Source: Candidatus Epilinea brevis (GTDB lineage Bacteria; Chloroflexota; Anaerolineae; Epilineales; Epilineaceae). From it: a DNA stretch of 64,000 nt. A program made the translations under genes and the position numbers. Below, piece by piece: positions 17,866 to 25,717 of this stretch. The stretch spans positions 620,001-684,000 of the forward strand of contig JADJUE010000002.1 of the NCBI GenBank assembly GCA_016710785.1, written 5' to 3'. The stretch's first letter is position 1; every line of letters starts with the position of its first letter. The notes below the pieces were generated by a model. It ran no database searches. It saw nothing but the letters and a program-made list of their open reading frames with translations, and was not told the DNA's origin.

Positions 17866-18164
17866 GGTGGCGGCTGCATTTTCAGAGTCCGACCGTCTGG
17901 CCAGCGTATTAACGCGGGGCGCGCCGAATGTGGACAGCGGCGTGCGGGGACATATCAAGTCGCGCCGCGGCACCTGTCCTCGACGTCCGCCACGGCGTCG
18001 ATGGAATCGCTCCCCTCTCGCTGGATCCTCCTGGGCCTGGGCGCCGCCGGTGGTGCCGCCAACCTGGCGCTGCGCCGCCCGCAGCCCGTTGAGGCACAGC
18101 CCGCGAAGGTGTGATCCCGACCGGCGCTTGATCACTGGCGCCCGGAGCCTTGCGGAGCGATGTA

Positions 18165-18197
18165 GCCCCGCCCGTTTCCGTTTCACCCGGGCGGGGC
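18165..18197. terminator. GC-rich terminator-like hairpin
   Basis: Perfect 10-bp stem (GCCCCGCCCG with CGGGCGGGGC) and a 13-base loop, 50 bases past the end of the leftward toxin gene. No T run follows on either strand. Confidence 0.5.
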
Positions 18198-18247
18198 GCT
18201 CGCGTTCTCCATAGCTTCGTGTCGTGACAGCAGAGAGGCGAAGGTCA

Positions 18248-18625
18248 TCACTGCACGCTCAACACCGGTACTTCGTAGCGCTGGATCGCGGCGTCGTGGG
18301 TGACAAGGGTGAGGTTCTCCACCAAGGCCTGAGCGATCAACATCCGATCAAAGGGATCGCGGTGGTGATGAGGCAAGGCAACGGCGACGCGAGCGTGGGC
18401 GAAGGTGATCGGAAGCTCCCAGAATCCGGACTCCGTGACGCCATCTTCCACGGACGCCGGGAGGCGAAGCTTGCCAAGGCTCACCTTCAGACCCAACTCC
18501 CACGCTGTGACTGCGCTGACGTAGACCTCGTTTGCCGATCGGACCACGTTCTTGATCTCCCGTGTCAGGCGAGCGTCGTTCGCTTGCCACCACAGAAACA
18601 CATGGCTGTCGAGAAGCAACTTCAA
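18248..18625 (-). CDS. vapC: VapC-type PIN-domain toxin
   Basis: Type II toxin, presumably an RNase. The 125 residues from TTG 18625 hold the full PIN set of acidic residues: Asp6 in LLLDSH, Glu43 in TAWELG, Asp93 in DPFDR and Asp111 in THD. An upstream ATG exists at 18706, but the TTG is preferred: GGAG sits 7 bases upstream, and it overlaps the antitoxin stop as TTGA, the usual translational coupling. DPFDRMLIAQ is typical of PIN proteins paired with Phd-type antitoxins. It probably moved in as a unit among the vWA genes. Confidence 0.88.
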   Translation of the reverse strand: MKLLLDSHVFLWWQANDARLTREIKNVVRSANEVYVSAVTAWELGLKVSLGKLRLPASVEDGVTESGFWELPITFAHARVAVALPHHHRDPFDRMLIAQALVENLTLVTHDAAIQRYEVPVLSVQ

Positions 18626-18858
18626 GCGTCGTCTCCGAGGAACAAGGCGGCTACCTGGGCGTCGCTCTGTTCGAAGTCCGCAGACATCCAGACCTTCCCC
18701 TGCCATGCGCCTGGTGCCGGACGCGGACCTTGTTCGACAGGAACCAACCTCACCGCTGGCTTGCCGTGGCGCGAAATGACGATTTCGTCCCCAGCAAGGA
18801 CGCGCTCGATCAGTTTGGACAAGTGGGCTTTCGCCTCGTAGAGGTTGATCGTGATCAT
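18622..18858 (-). CDS. Phd/YefM-family antitoxin
   Basis: The 78-residue antitoxin partner of the PIN toxin. It has the N-terminal Phd DNA-binding motif (INLYEAKAHLSKLIERV, then GDEIVISRHGKPAVRLVP) and an acidic C-terminal toxin-binding tail. The stop codon overlaps the toxin start by one base pair step (TTGA). The start codon lies only 6 bases after the -10 hexamer, so the mRNA may begin at the ATG. It is expected to repress its own promoter with the toxin. Confidence 0.9.
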   Translation of the reverse strand: MITINLYEAKAHLSKLIERVLAGDEIVISRHGKPAVRLVPVEQGPRPAPGAWQGKVWMSADFEQSDAQVAALFLGDDA

Positions 18859-18864
18859 GGTTCG

Positions 18865-18893
18865 ATACTAGTCAATCTGACCAGGTTGGTCAA
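18865..18893 (-). promoter_or_regulatory. Toxin-antitoxin promoter with overlapping palindromic operator
   Basis: Reading leftward: TTGACC (18893-18888), 17-base spacer, TAGTAT (18870-18865). A palindrome, TGACCA-3 bases-TGGTCA (18878-18892), overlaps the -35 and spacer, where an autorepressor would block RNA polymerase. Confidence 0.65.
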
Positions 18894-19053
18894 GTCAATG
18901 GCCGCCCAGGTCGGTACAGGCGAATCGGCGTGGTTCCGGAATCGCTATAACCTGTTCCAACACTCCGGCGTTCTATTCCGTACACGCGGTCTCCCAGAGC
19001 CGCCTCAGATGTCGTGTTGCCCCCTGCCCTTGTATGGAAAGGACCGCCCAGTC

Positions 19054-22000
19054 ATGCCTCAGCGCCTACCGCTTGGCTTTCCCCGCCGACTCCCGCTCCG
19101 TGCGGTCCTGCTGCTCCTCCTGCTGCCGGTCCTGGCTCTCCTGGCCCCTGATCTCCCCGCGCCCGCGCCCGTCGCGGCCCAAGCGCCCGCCCCGCTCATC
19201 GCCTACCGCATGACCGACCAGTGGCCCGAGCGCGAGGTCGCCTCGGCCGGACTCTTCCAGTCGCCCATCGATCTTGACGTGGCGCCGGATGGCACCGTGC
19301 TGGTGGCCGACCGCGGTATCGGTGGCGTGCATCGCCTGCTGCCTACCGGCGTATTCACCACCCCCTTCGGCAGCGCCGGCGGTTTTCCCGCGCAGCTGGG
19401 TCAGGTGGGGGCCATTGCCGTGGGGCCGGCCGTCGCCGGGGCGGTCGCCGATCGCGTCTTCGTCGTGGACCCCGCCGTGGACCGCCTGGTGGTCTATGGG
19501 CTCGACGGGCGCTACATCGCCCACTGGTCCGGAATGCCGGTGCAGAGCGTCGCGGCCCACGGGGGCCGCGTCTACGTGCTGGACCGCGAGGCCTCCGCTG
19601 TGCGCTTGCTGGACGCGACCACCGGCACCGAGCGCGCCCGCTTCGGGGCGCGCGGCACCGAAGACGGGCAGTTCGCCAACTTCAGCGACGTCGATGTGAC
19701 CGAAGATGGCAAGGTGCTGGCCGTGGCCGATCTGGGCGGCCTGCGCGTGCAGCTTTGGGATCTGGCCGACGACGCCGCCCTGGCCGGCGGGGCGGCCGCG
19801 GCCAGGATCAGGACGGTCTACAACCTCACCGAGTCCCGTTACAACAAGACCGACATGGTCTGCCGCGCCCCGCGGGTCAACGCCCTGGGCGGAGATCGCG
19901 TCTTCATCGGCCAGGGCGAGCAGGCCTGTCTGGTGGAGGGGCGGGAGGTGATCGCGGCCATCGCCACCTCGGCCAACAAGGGCACCATCTGCCGTGCCAC
20001 CGTTCGCCTGCCGCGCCTCCGTCCAGGCGGGGCGCAGTTCTTCGCTTTGGCCTCCGTGGATCCCAACGCCGGCGCCTGCGGCGAGAAGAAGACCGACCTG
20101 GAGACCTCCACCGTCATCGCCCGCTACAACGACGAAGCGCTGAAAGGTGTGCGGACGGTGTGGACCGCCGCCGACAACATCACCGTCGAAGGTCGGCTCT
20201 TGAACCCTGGCAGCCTCACCATGCCCGCGCCCGACCGCGTCTTCGTCCGTGACAACTCCCCGTACCTGCGATTCTATGGTACCGACGGCGCCTTGATCGC
20301 CGCCACCACCCGCGACACCTCCGGTTCCGACCAGGGCACGGAGGCCGAGGTCACCCGCGTGGGGCTGGCCATCGGCGCCGAGGTGGACGGCGAGATCTAC
20401 GCCCAGTACACCAAGACGCGCCGTTCTGGTGAAACCTTCACCTCCGAGACTGGTGTCGGGCGCTTCAGGCCGGCGACCGTGCGCACGCAGCAGGGCGACC
20501 AACGGATCATCGAGCCAGTTTGGACCAAGGCCCTGGTCTCCAGCGGCCGTATGCAGCGCTCTGTCTTCAGCATGGCTTACAACACCGTCAGCCGCGAGCT
20601 GCTGGTGATGCGCTCCGACAATGTAGACGCCCAGCGGACCGTCAACATGGTGATCTACCGCTACAGCCCCGACGGCACGCAGCTGGACCCTGTCTGGGAC
20701 CTGCCGGATGACGGGCAGACCAACCCCTACGTTGACCTGGCCGTGGGTCCCGACGGTCGTTTCTTCGTGCTGGATGACCTGGCCGACAAGGTGCTGGTGT
20801 ATGCCTCCACCGGCGAACTGCAGCGTGAAGTGAAGGTGGCCGGCGACTCGCGGTCCGTGGCCGGCGGTCCCGACAGCGCCGCCGGCTCGGTGTTCACCCT
20901 GCGCGAGTACGGCAGCATCGAGCGCTACGGCGACGACGGCGCCGTCACTGCCCGCCTGGACGGCCGGGCCGTAGATTTCAGCGACCCCACCGCCATCGCC
21001 GACATGGTGGTGGACGCAGCGGGCAAGGTCTACGTGGCCGACGCCCAGGCCAGTCTGGTCTCCGTCTTCGAGGCCACCGACGACCCCACCATCCTACCCA
21101 TGCCGGACGACGGCGCCTGCAGCTTCCTGGCCCAGAAGACCGCCGCTCCGGCCCAGATCCAGCTGGGGGAGACGGTGACCATCAGCATGGATCTGGCCGG
21201 CAAGTGCGGGATCGACGAGGAGCCGACCGATATCGTCTTCGTCGTCCCTTACCTTCTCAACCTGCAGCAGGGTCGGGATCGCAGCGGCATGACCATCAAC
21301 AGCATGCTCAACCTGGCGCGGCGCCTGAAGTTCGATCGCCACCGGGTGGGCATTGTCAGCTACTACCAGACCCACAAGTTGGAGCTGCCTCTGACCTCGG
21401 ATCTGGCCGTCTACACCGAAGCGGTGCGCAACATCACCCGCCAGGACCCGCCCAACGCCGACGTCAAGCCCCATCTGGGCGACGCGATGGAGGAGGCGGC
21501 CAAGCTATTCGAGACCCCCGCCACCCGGCGCCAGGTGATGGTGCTGCTCAACGCCGCTTACTGCGATCCCAACAACCAGCGCCGCCCGGTCGACTGCACC
21601 GGCTTCCCGCTGGCCGACGACGTGGCCGTCGCCATCCGCGGCCGCGGCATTCGCATCGTGGCCATGCAGAGCCCGGCCGCAACCAACCTGGCCTCCTCCG
21701 ATGAAGACGTGGTCAACAGCTTCGAGGACGCTCACCGACGCATCGTGGCCTATCACCTGCCGGGGGTCCTGGCCAGCGGGCTGACGGTGGTCGACGAGCT
21801 GCCGGCCAACATGGCTCTGGTGGCCGGGCAGGAGGGTGGGGGCGTTTGGGTCGCGCCGCGGCTCAGTTGGCAGCGCGCCAGCCTGGGCCTGGAGGACCGT
21901 CTGCGGCTCAGCTTCCAGCTGCGTCCTACCGCGGCCGGCATCTGGCCGACCAACGTGCAGGCCTACGCCGATCTGACGGATGGCTGGGGCGTGACGCGGC

Positions 22001-22713
22001 GCATCGCCTTCCCGGTGCCGCAAATCGAGGTCATCGGGCCGACGCCCGTGCCCACGAACACGATCCCTGGACCCACCGCGACCCAGCCGCCCACGGCAAC
22101 GGCTACCGCCATTCCCGGCACGGTCTTCCTGCCCTTCCTGGGCCGGGGCATCTGCTGGCCGAAGCATCAGGCCTTGGACATCGTCCTGGTTCTGGACGCC
22201 TCCAGCAGCATGGAGGGAGCCAAGCTACAGGCCGCCTTGGCGGCGATGCGCGGCTTCCTGGGCGCAGCGCGCCTGGCGCCCGGTGCTGATCAGGCGGCGC
22301 TGGTCATCTTTGCCGACACTGCCACGGTGGTGCAGGGCCTGACCAGTGATGCCGCCCTCATGGAGGCCGCCGTGGGCAAGGTGACCACGGGCCTGGGCAC
22401 GCGCATCGATCGCGGCTTGACTGCCGCGCTGGATCTGTTGGCCGTCGGCGGCCGTGGCGGTCAGGCGCAGCCAGTGGTCGTCCTGCTCTCCGACGGTCGA
22501 CAGGATCTGGCCCTGGACGAGGCCCGCGCTGCGGGCCGGCGCGCGCGCGACGGCGGGGTGGAGGTGTATACCGTCGGGCTCAGCCAGGACGTGGACGCCG
22601 ATCTGCTCCGCGAACTGGCCAGCCAGCCAGACCATTTTGTGCCCGCGGCGGACGCGGCGGACTTGTCCGCCGTCTACGCCGACATCGCCGGACGCTTGAC
22701 GGGCTGTCCCTAG
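19054..22713 (+). CDS. Secreted NHL-repeat plus double-vWA protein
   Basis: The 1,219 residues start at ATG 19054, after AAAGGACC. The frame is open upstream to 18562, but that part overlaps the antitoxin region and lacks a signal. A signal peptide (about 1-45) is followed by a beta-propeller of NHL-like repeats (about 55-680; many VDxxGxVYVAD-type blades). A Cys-bracketed lead-in comes next, then a vWA-like domain lacking DxSxS (about 722-900), a beta-sandwich, a Thr/Pro linker, LPFL (1026-1029) and a canonical vWA domain (DASSS from Asp1048). It ends in Cys-Pro. The C-terminal half has the same plan as the 649-residue protein at 10342. It is probably a surface protein combining a propeller and metal-dependent binding. 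Confidence 0.8.
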   Translation: MPQRLPLGFPRRLPLRAVLLLLLLPVLALLAPDLPAPAPVAAQAPAPLIAYRMTDQWPEREVASAGLFQSPIDLDVAPDGTVLVADRGIGGVHRLLPTGVFTTPFGSAGGFPAQLGQVGAIAVGPAVAGAVADRVFVVDPAVDRLVVYGLDGRYIAHWSGMPVQSVAAHGGRVYVLDREASAVRLLDATTGTERARFGARGTEDGQFANFSDVDVTEDGKVLAVADLGGLRVQLWDLADDAALAGGAAAARIRTVYNLTESRYNKTDMVCRAPRVNALGGDRVFIGQGEQACLVEGREVIAAIATSANKGTICRATVRLPRLRPGGAQFFALASVDPNAGACGEKKTDLETSTVIARYNDEALKGVRTVWTAADNITVEGRLLNPGSLTMPAPDRVFVRDNSPYLRFYGTDGALIAATTRDTSGSDQGTEAEVTRVGLAIGAEVDGEIYAQYTKTRRSGETFTSETGVGRFRPATVRTQQGDQRIIEPVWTKALVSSGRMQRSVFSMAYNTVSRELLVMRSDNVDAQRTVNMVIYRYSPDGTQLDPVWDLPDDGQTNPYVDLAVGPDGRFFVLDDLADKVLVYASTGELQREVKVAGDSRSVAGGPDSAAGSVFTLREYGSIERYGDDGAVTARLDGRAVDFSDPTAIADMVVDAAGKVYVADAQASLVSVFEATDDPTILPMPDDGACSFLAQKTAAPAQIQLGETVTISMDLAGKCGIDEEPTDIVFVVPYLLNLQQGRDRSGMTINSMLNLARRLKFDRHRVGIVSYYQTHKLELPLTSDLAVYTEAVRNITRQDPPNADVKPHLGDAMEEAAKLFETPATRRQVMVLLNAAYCDPNNQRRPVDCTGFPLADDVAVAIRGRGIRIVAMQSPAATNLASSDEDVVNSFEDAHRRIVAYHLPGVLASGLTVVDELPANMALVAGQEGGGVWVAPRLSWQRASLGLEDRLRLSFQLRPTAAGIWPTNVQAYADLTDGWGVTRRIAFPVPQIEVIGPTPVPTNTIPGPTATQPPTATATAIPGTVFLPFLGRGICWPKHQALDIVLVLDASSSMEGAKLQAALAAMRGFLGAARLAPGADQAALVIFADTATVVQGLTSDAALMEAAVGKVTTGLGTRIDRGLTAALDLLAVGGRGGQAQPVVVLLSDGRQDLALDEARAAGRRARDGGVEVYTVGLSQDVDADLLRELASQPDHFVPAADAADLSAVYADIAGRLTGCP

Positions 22714-22751
22714 CCTCCGGTCACATCCTGGACTGCGCGCACCAGTCTGCC

Positions 22752-22785
22752 CGAAAGGCCCGGCCCGATGCGGCCGGGCCTTTCG
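22752..22785 (+). terminator. Rho-independent-type terminator of the NHL-vWA gene
   Basis: Perfect 14-bp inverted repeat (22752-22765 with 22772-22785) and a 6-base loop, 38 bases after the stop codon. The stem's 3' arm ends in CTTTCG, supplying a short U stretch. Confidence 0.75.
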
Positions 22786-22816
22786 CTTGCCCGTCGATAT
22801 CGAGGATTGCAGTGCC

Positions 22817-22845
22817 TTGCCGGAGACAAGAGCCGGCCTTACAAT
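22817..22845 (+). promoter_or_regulatory. Promoter of the winged-helix regulator gene
   Basis: TTGCCG, a 17-base spacer and TACAAT, about 50 bases before the start codon and just after the terminator of the preceding gene. Confidence 0.5.
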
Positions 22846-22897
22846 AGCGACCTGCGCATCACCGGCAGATAGCGCTGCCGCCACCCGCGAGCAAGCG

Positions 22898-23230
22898 ATG
22901 ACCGACCCCAACGACTCCGCCCTGACCTGCGGTCATATCCGCCTCGGTCCTGAGGAGCGCACTTTGAGCGCCGCTGGCCGGCGCCACCATCTGACGCCCA
23001 AGGAATGCCAGCTGCTGGAGACCCTGCTGCGCCACGAGGGTCAGGTGCTGACGCGGCAGTTCATCATGAAAGAGGTCTGGCAGACCGATTACATCGCCGA
23101 TACGCGCACCTTGGAGGTGCACGTGCATTGGCTGCGCGAGAAGATCGAGATGGGCGGTCAGCCGCGGCTCATCTTCACGGTCCGCAGTGTGGGTTACGTC
23201 TTGCGCGCGCCGCGGCCGGAGATCGGCTGA
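22898..23230 (+). CDS. Stand-alone OmpR/PhoB-type winged-helix DNA-binding protein
   Basis: The 110 residues are almost entirely a Trans_reg_C winged helix: LTPKECQLLETLL (first helices), the recognition-helix region DTRTLEVHVHWLREKIE and the C-terminal hairpin IFTVRSVGYVL. There is no receiver domain and no neighbouring histidine kinase, so its activity would have to be controlled some other way. ATG 22898 is preferred to the earlier in-frame start at 22787, which would read through the promoter. It converges with yggT. Target genes are unknown; the adjacent vWA island is one possibility. Confidence 0.75.
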   Translation: MTDPNDSALTCGHIRLGPEERTLSAAGRRHHLTPKECQLLETLLRHEGQVLTRQFIMKEVWQTDYIADTRTLEVHVHWLREKIEMGGQPRLIFTVRSVGYVLRAPRPEIG

Positions 23231-23252
23231 GACGCAGTCCGCGGCGCGCGAT

Positions 23253-23537
23253 TCAGAAGCGCGGGGCGTAACCGCCCGTTCCAAGAGACCCGACCAGGCT
23301 TTCCAGCACCTGCAGCAGGATGATCGCGGCCATCGGCGTGAGGTCGATCATACCTCCCACCGGCGGGATGATGCGGCGTAGCGGGTTCAGGATGGGGTCG
23401 GTCACCGTGAACAGGACTTCCTTCCACCGCGAGTCGGGGTAGGGGGAGCTGTCCACCCAGGACAGCAGGACGCGAACAAGGACGGCCAGCTGCAGGAAGC
23501 GCAGCCCGTAGACCGTCGCGAGAATCAGGACATCCAT
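23253..23537 (-). CDS. YggT family membrane protein
   Basis: The 94 residues have two hydrophobic segments (about 3-25 and 66-88) around the family signature TDPILNPLRRIIPP. The family is found beside yggS and cell-division genes and has been linked to osmotic and membrane functions, without a defined activity. It is the last gene of the leftward block, 25 bases after yggS. Confidence 0.88.
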   Translation of the reverse strand: MDVLILATVYGLRFLQLAVLVRVLLSWVDSSPYPDSRWKEVLFTVTDPILNPLRRIIPPVGGMIDLTPMAAIILLQVLESLVGSLGTGGYAPRF

Positions 23538-23562
23538 CAGTCTGCCATCTCCCTGTTAGCGG

Positions 23563-24279
23563 TCAAAGATCGCCGAAGAGGGCGCGCCCCAGCCGAACTT
23601 CCGTGGCGCCCATCTCGACGGCCAACTCGAAATCGTCGCTCATTCCCATCGACAAACGCTCCCAGCTCAACTGCGGCAGCGAGAGGCGCAGCCGGTCCCT
23701 GAGCGTTGTCAGGCGCGCGAAGGCTGGCCGGAGCAACTGCTCGTCCCGTGTTTCCGGCAGGATGGCCATCAGGCCTTCGATCGCCAACCCCGGCAGATTC
23801 GCCATGGCCGCGGCGGCAGCCTCCACCGCCTGCGGTGCCAGTCCATGCTTCGCCGGATCCGCCGCGGCGTTGACTTGGATGAGCACCGGCAGCCGGCGGC
23901 CTTGCTGTTCTGCGGTGGCGCTGAGCCGCTGCGCGAGCGCCAGGCTGTCCACCGTATCCACGGTGTCGAAGGTCTCCACCACCCGGGCGGCCTTGTTGCG
24001 CTGCAGGTGGCCGATGAAATGCCAGCGCGGCCGCAGACCGGCCGCTTGCACCAGCGCCAGACGCTCGGCGGCGTCTTGCAGCCGATTCTCGCCCAGGTCC
24101 GCGATCCCCGCCGCGCAGGCCGCGATGACCAGGGCCGGGTCGACCCCCTTGGTCACCGCCACCAGGGTGACCCTGTCGAGCGGCCGCCCCCCGCGCGCGC
24201 CGGCGGCGGCGATGCGTGCCCGCAATGCCGCCAGGCGCCGTGACAGGGCTTTATCCGAGCTCGTCGGGTTCATGGTCAT
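23563..24279 (-). CDS. yggS: YggS/PROSC-family pyridoxal phosphate homeostasis protein
   Basis: PLP-binding protein with an alanine-racemase-like barrel and no known enzymatic activity; it buffers the cofactor. The 238 residues show VAVTKG (the PLP lysine), GENR, WHFIGHLQRNK, VLIQVN and the C-terminal LSMGMSDDFELAVEMG with VRLGRALFG. The start overlaps the end of nusB by 29 bases. ATG 24273 is an equally possible start. Confidence 0.93.
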   Translation of the reverse strand: MTMNPTSSDKALSRRLAALRARIAAAGARGGRPLDRVTLVAVTKGVDPALVIAACAAGIADLGENRLQDAAERLALVQAAGLRPRWHFIGHLQRNKAARVVETFDTVDTVDSLALAQRLSATAEQQGRRLPVLIQVNAAADPAKHGLAPQAVEAAAAAMANLPGLAIEGLMAILPETRDEQLLRPAFARLTTLRDRLRLSLPQLSWERLSMGMSDDFELAVEMGATEVRLGRALFGDL

Positions 24280-24922
24280 GGGCCGGCAAGTCGTCTTCTT
24301 CCAAAGCCGGGATGCTGCGATAGGGTTCCAGCTTCAAGGTGTCCGGATGCTTGGCGAAGCTGCCCAGAGCGCCGTTGACCATACGGCGGGCACTCTCGCC
24401 GCTGTAGCGTCTTGCCAGCTCCACCGCTTCGTTGATCGCCACCCGTACCGGCACGGCCTGACTGCCGATTTCCCAGAGGGCGATGCGCAGGAGGTTGCGG
24501 TCAACGGGCGCCATTTGCGCCACCGGCCATTCCGGTGCGATGGCGCGGATGATCTTGTCGATGGCGACCAGTCCGCCCAGGACGCCCCGCACCACAGCCA
24601 CGCCGTACTCCACCAGGGCGCCGTGGCGCTGGAAGAGGGTCAGCCCTTCGGCGAGCAGCTCCGGTGCCAGGCTGAGCGCAGCGGCCAGATCCTTGTCGGT
24701 CGCCAAGACGGCCCAGGGCGAAGGGCTCTCGCGACGGAAATCCCGCTCGGCCAGCAGGTAGAGCATGGTCGAGCGCAGGTCACCGCTCGCCGCCGAGTCG
24801 GCGATGGACTGATAGTAGCCTTCCACCCGTGTGGCCAGTACGTCGTCCAGGGCGTGGCTGCTCTGATCCAATTCGTACAGCGCCTGGAGCGCCAGCTCTC
24901 TTGCCCTGCGGCGGCCCTTCAT
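24251..24922 (-). CDS. nusB: Transcription antitermination factor NusB (long form)
   Basis: RNA-binding factor that joins NusA, NusE (S10) and NusG in antitermination on rRNA operons. The N-terminal helix RRARELALQALYELD and the C-terminal PVRVAINEAVELARRYSGE...VNGALG are clear. At 223 residues it is longer than the usual 140-150. The extra length lies in the middle (about 40-120) and in an acidic, His-containing tail. The NusE partner S10 is encoded at 46.3 kb. Confidence 0.88.
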   Translation of the reverse strand: MKGRRRARELALQALYELDQSSHALDDVLATRVEGYYQSIADSAASGDLRSTMLYLLAERDFRRESPSPWAVLATDKDLAAALSLAPELLAEGLTLFQRHGALVEYGVAVVRGVLGGLVAIDKIIRAIAPEWPVAQMAPVDRNLLRIALWEIGSQAVPVRVAINEAVELARRYSGESARRMVNGALGSFAKHPDTLKLEPYRSIPALEEDDLPAHDHEPDELG

Positions 24923-24940
24923 GCGTGGTGGTCCATGGCG

Positions 24941-25678
24941 CTAAAACACCATGCCGCCGTCGACGCGCAACACCTGACCGGTGATGAAGGCCGCGTCGTC
25001 GGAGGCCAGGAAGGAAACGGCGGCGGCGATGTCCTCGGCGGTGCCCAAGCGCCCCAAGGGGGTGGCCTTCACGGCCTCGTCGAGCAAGGTCTGGGGTAGG
25101 TCACTGGTCAGGTCGGTGGGCACATAGCCCGGCGCCACGGCGTTCACCGTGATGCCGCGCGCGCCGGCCTCCTTGGCCAGGCTGCGCGTGAAGCCGACGA
25201 TGCCCGCCTTGGCGGCCGCGTAGTTGCATTGTCCGGCGTTGCCGGACAAGCCGCTGATGGAGGTGATGCTGACGATTCGGCCGCCCCGCTGGCGCATCAT
25301 GGGGCGCAGCACGGCCCGGGAGGCGAGGAAGACCGAGCGCAGGTTGGTGGCGATGACCATGTCCCAGTCTTCGTCCTTCATCCGCATGAGCAGGCCGTCG
25401 CGGGTGACGCCCGCATTGTTGACCAGCACGTCCAAACGGCCAAAGCGCTCCAGGGTCTGGCCGATCAGGCTCTCCACGGCGGCGGCATCGGTGACGTCCG
25501 CCTGGACGGCGATGGCCATGCCGCCGGCGGCTTCGATCGACCCCACCACCTCTGCCGCCGCGTCGGCGCCGGCGCGGTAGTTGACGACGACCTGGCAGCC
25601 ATCGGCGGCCAGACGCAGAGCGATGGCGCGGCCGATGCCGCGGCTGCTTCCTGTGACCAGGGCGACCTTGCCGCTCAT
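24941..25678 (-). CDS. fabG: 3-oxoacyl-[acyl-carrier-protein] reductase FabG
   Basis: NADPH-dependent short-chain reductase of fatty acid elongation. The 245 residues carry TGSSRGIG (10-17), NNAG (87-90), Asn112, Ser140 and the YxxxK pair Tyr153/Lys157. The ending ITGQVLRVDGGMVF is typical of FabG. GGAGCAAGCAGAC precedes the ATG. It lies 39 bases after fabD and before nusB. Confidence 0.95.
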   Translation of the reverse strand: MSGKVALVTGSSRGIGRAIALRLAADGCQVVVNYRAGADAAAEVVGSIEAAGGMAIAVQADVTDAAAVESLIGQTLERFGRLDVLVNNAGVTRDGLLMRMKDEDWDMVIATNLRSVFLASRAVLRPMMRQRGGRIVSITSISGLSGNAGQCNYAAAKAGIVGFTRSLAKEAGARGITVNAVAPGYVPTDLTSDLPQTLLDEAVKATPLGRLGTAEDIAAAVSFLASDDAAFITGQVLRVDGGMVF

Positions 25679-25717
25679 GTCTGCTTGCTCCCGTTGGGTT
25701 GGGCCGCGCCCTTGCGA

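Larger units (their letters stand above)
16390..17975. repeat. Tandem duplication, unit B (gene plus upstream region)
   Basis: Second unit of the 1,601-base-period tandem repeat. The match to unit A stops after the sequence CACCTG at 17975, marking the duplication edge. Confidence 0.9.

Noticed and set aside
18001..18114. Possible 37-codon gene with one hydrophobic segment
   Set aside because: No ribosome-binding site, no recognisable homology, and it lies at the edge of the tandem duplication. It could be real, but I cannot support it.
18562..19053. Upstream extension of the NHL-vWA protein
   Set aside because: It is antisense to the toxin-antitoxin genes and would displace the signal peptide.
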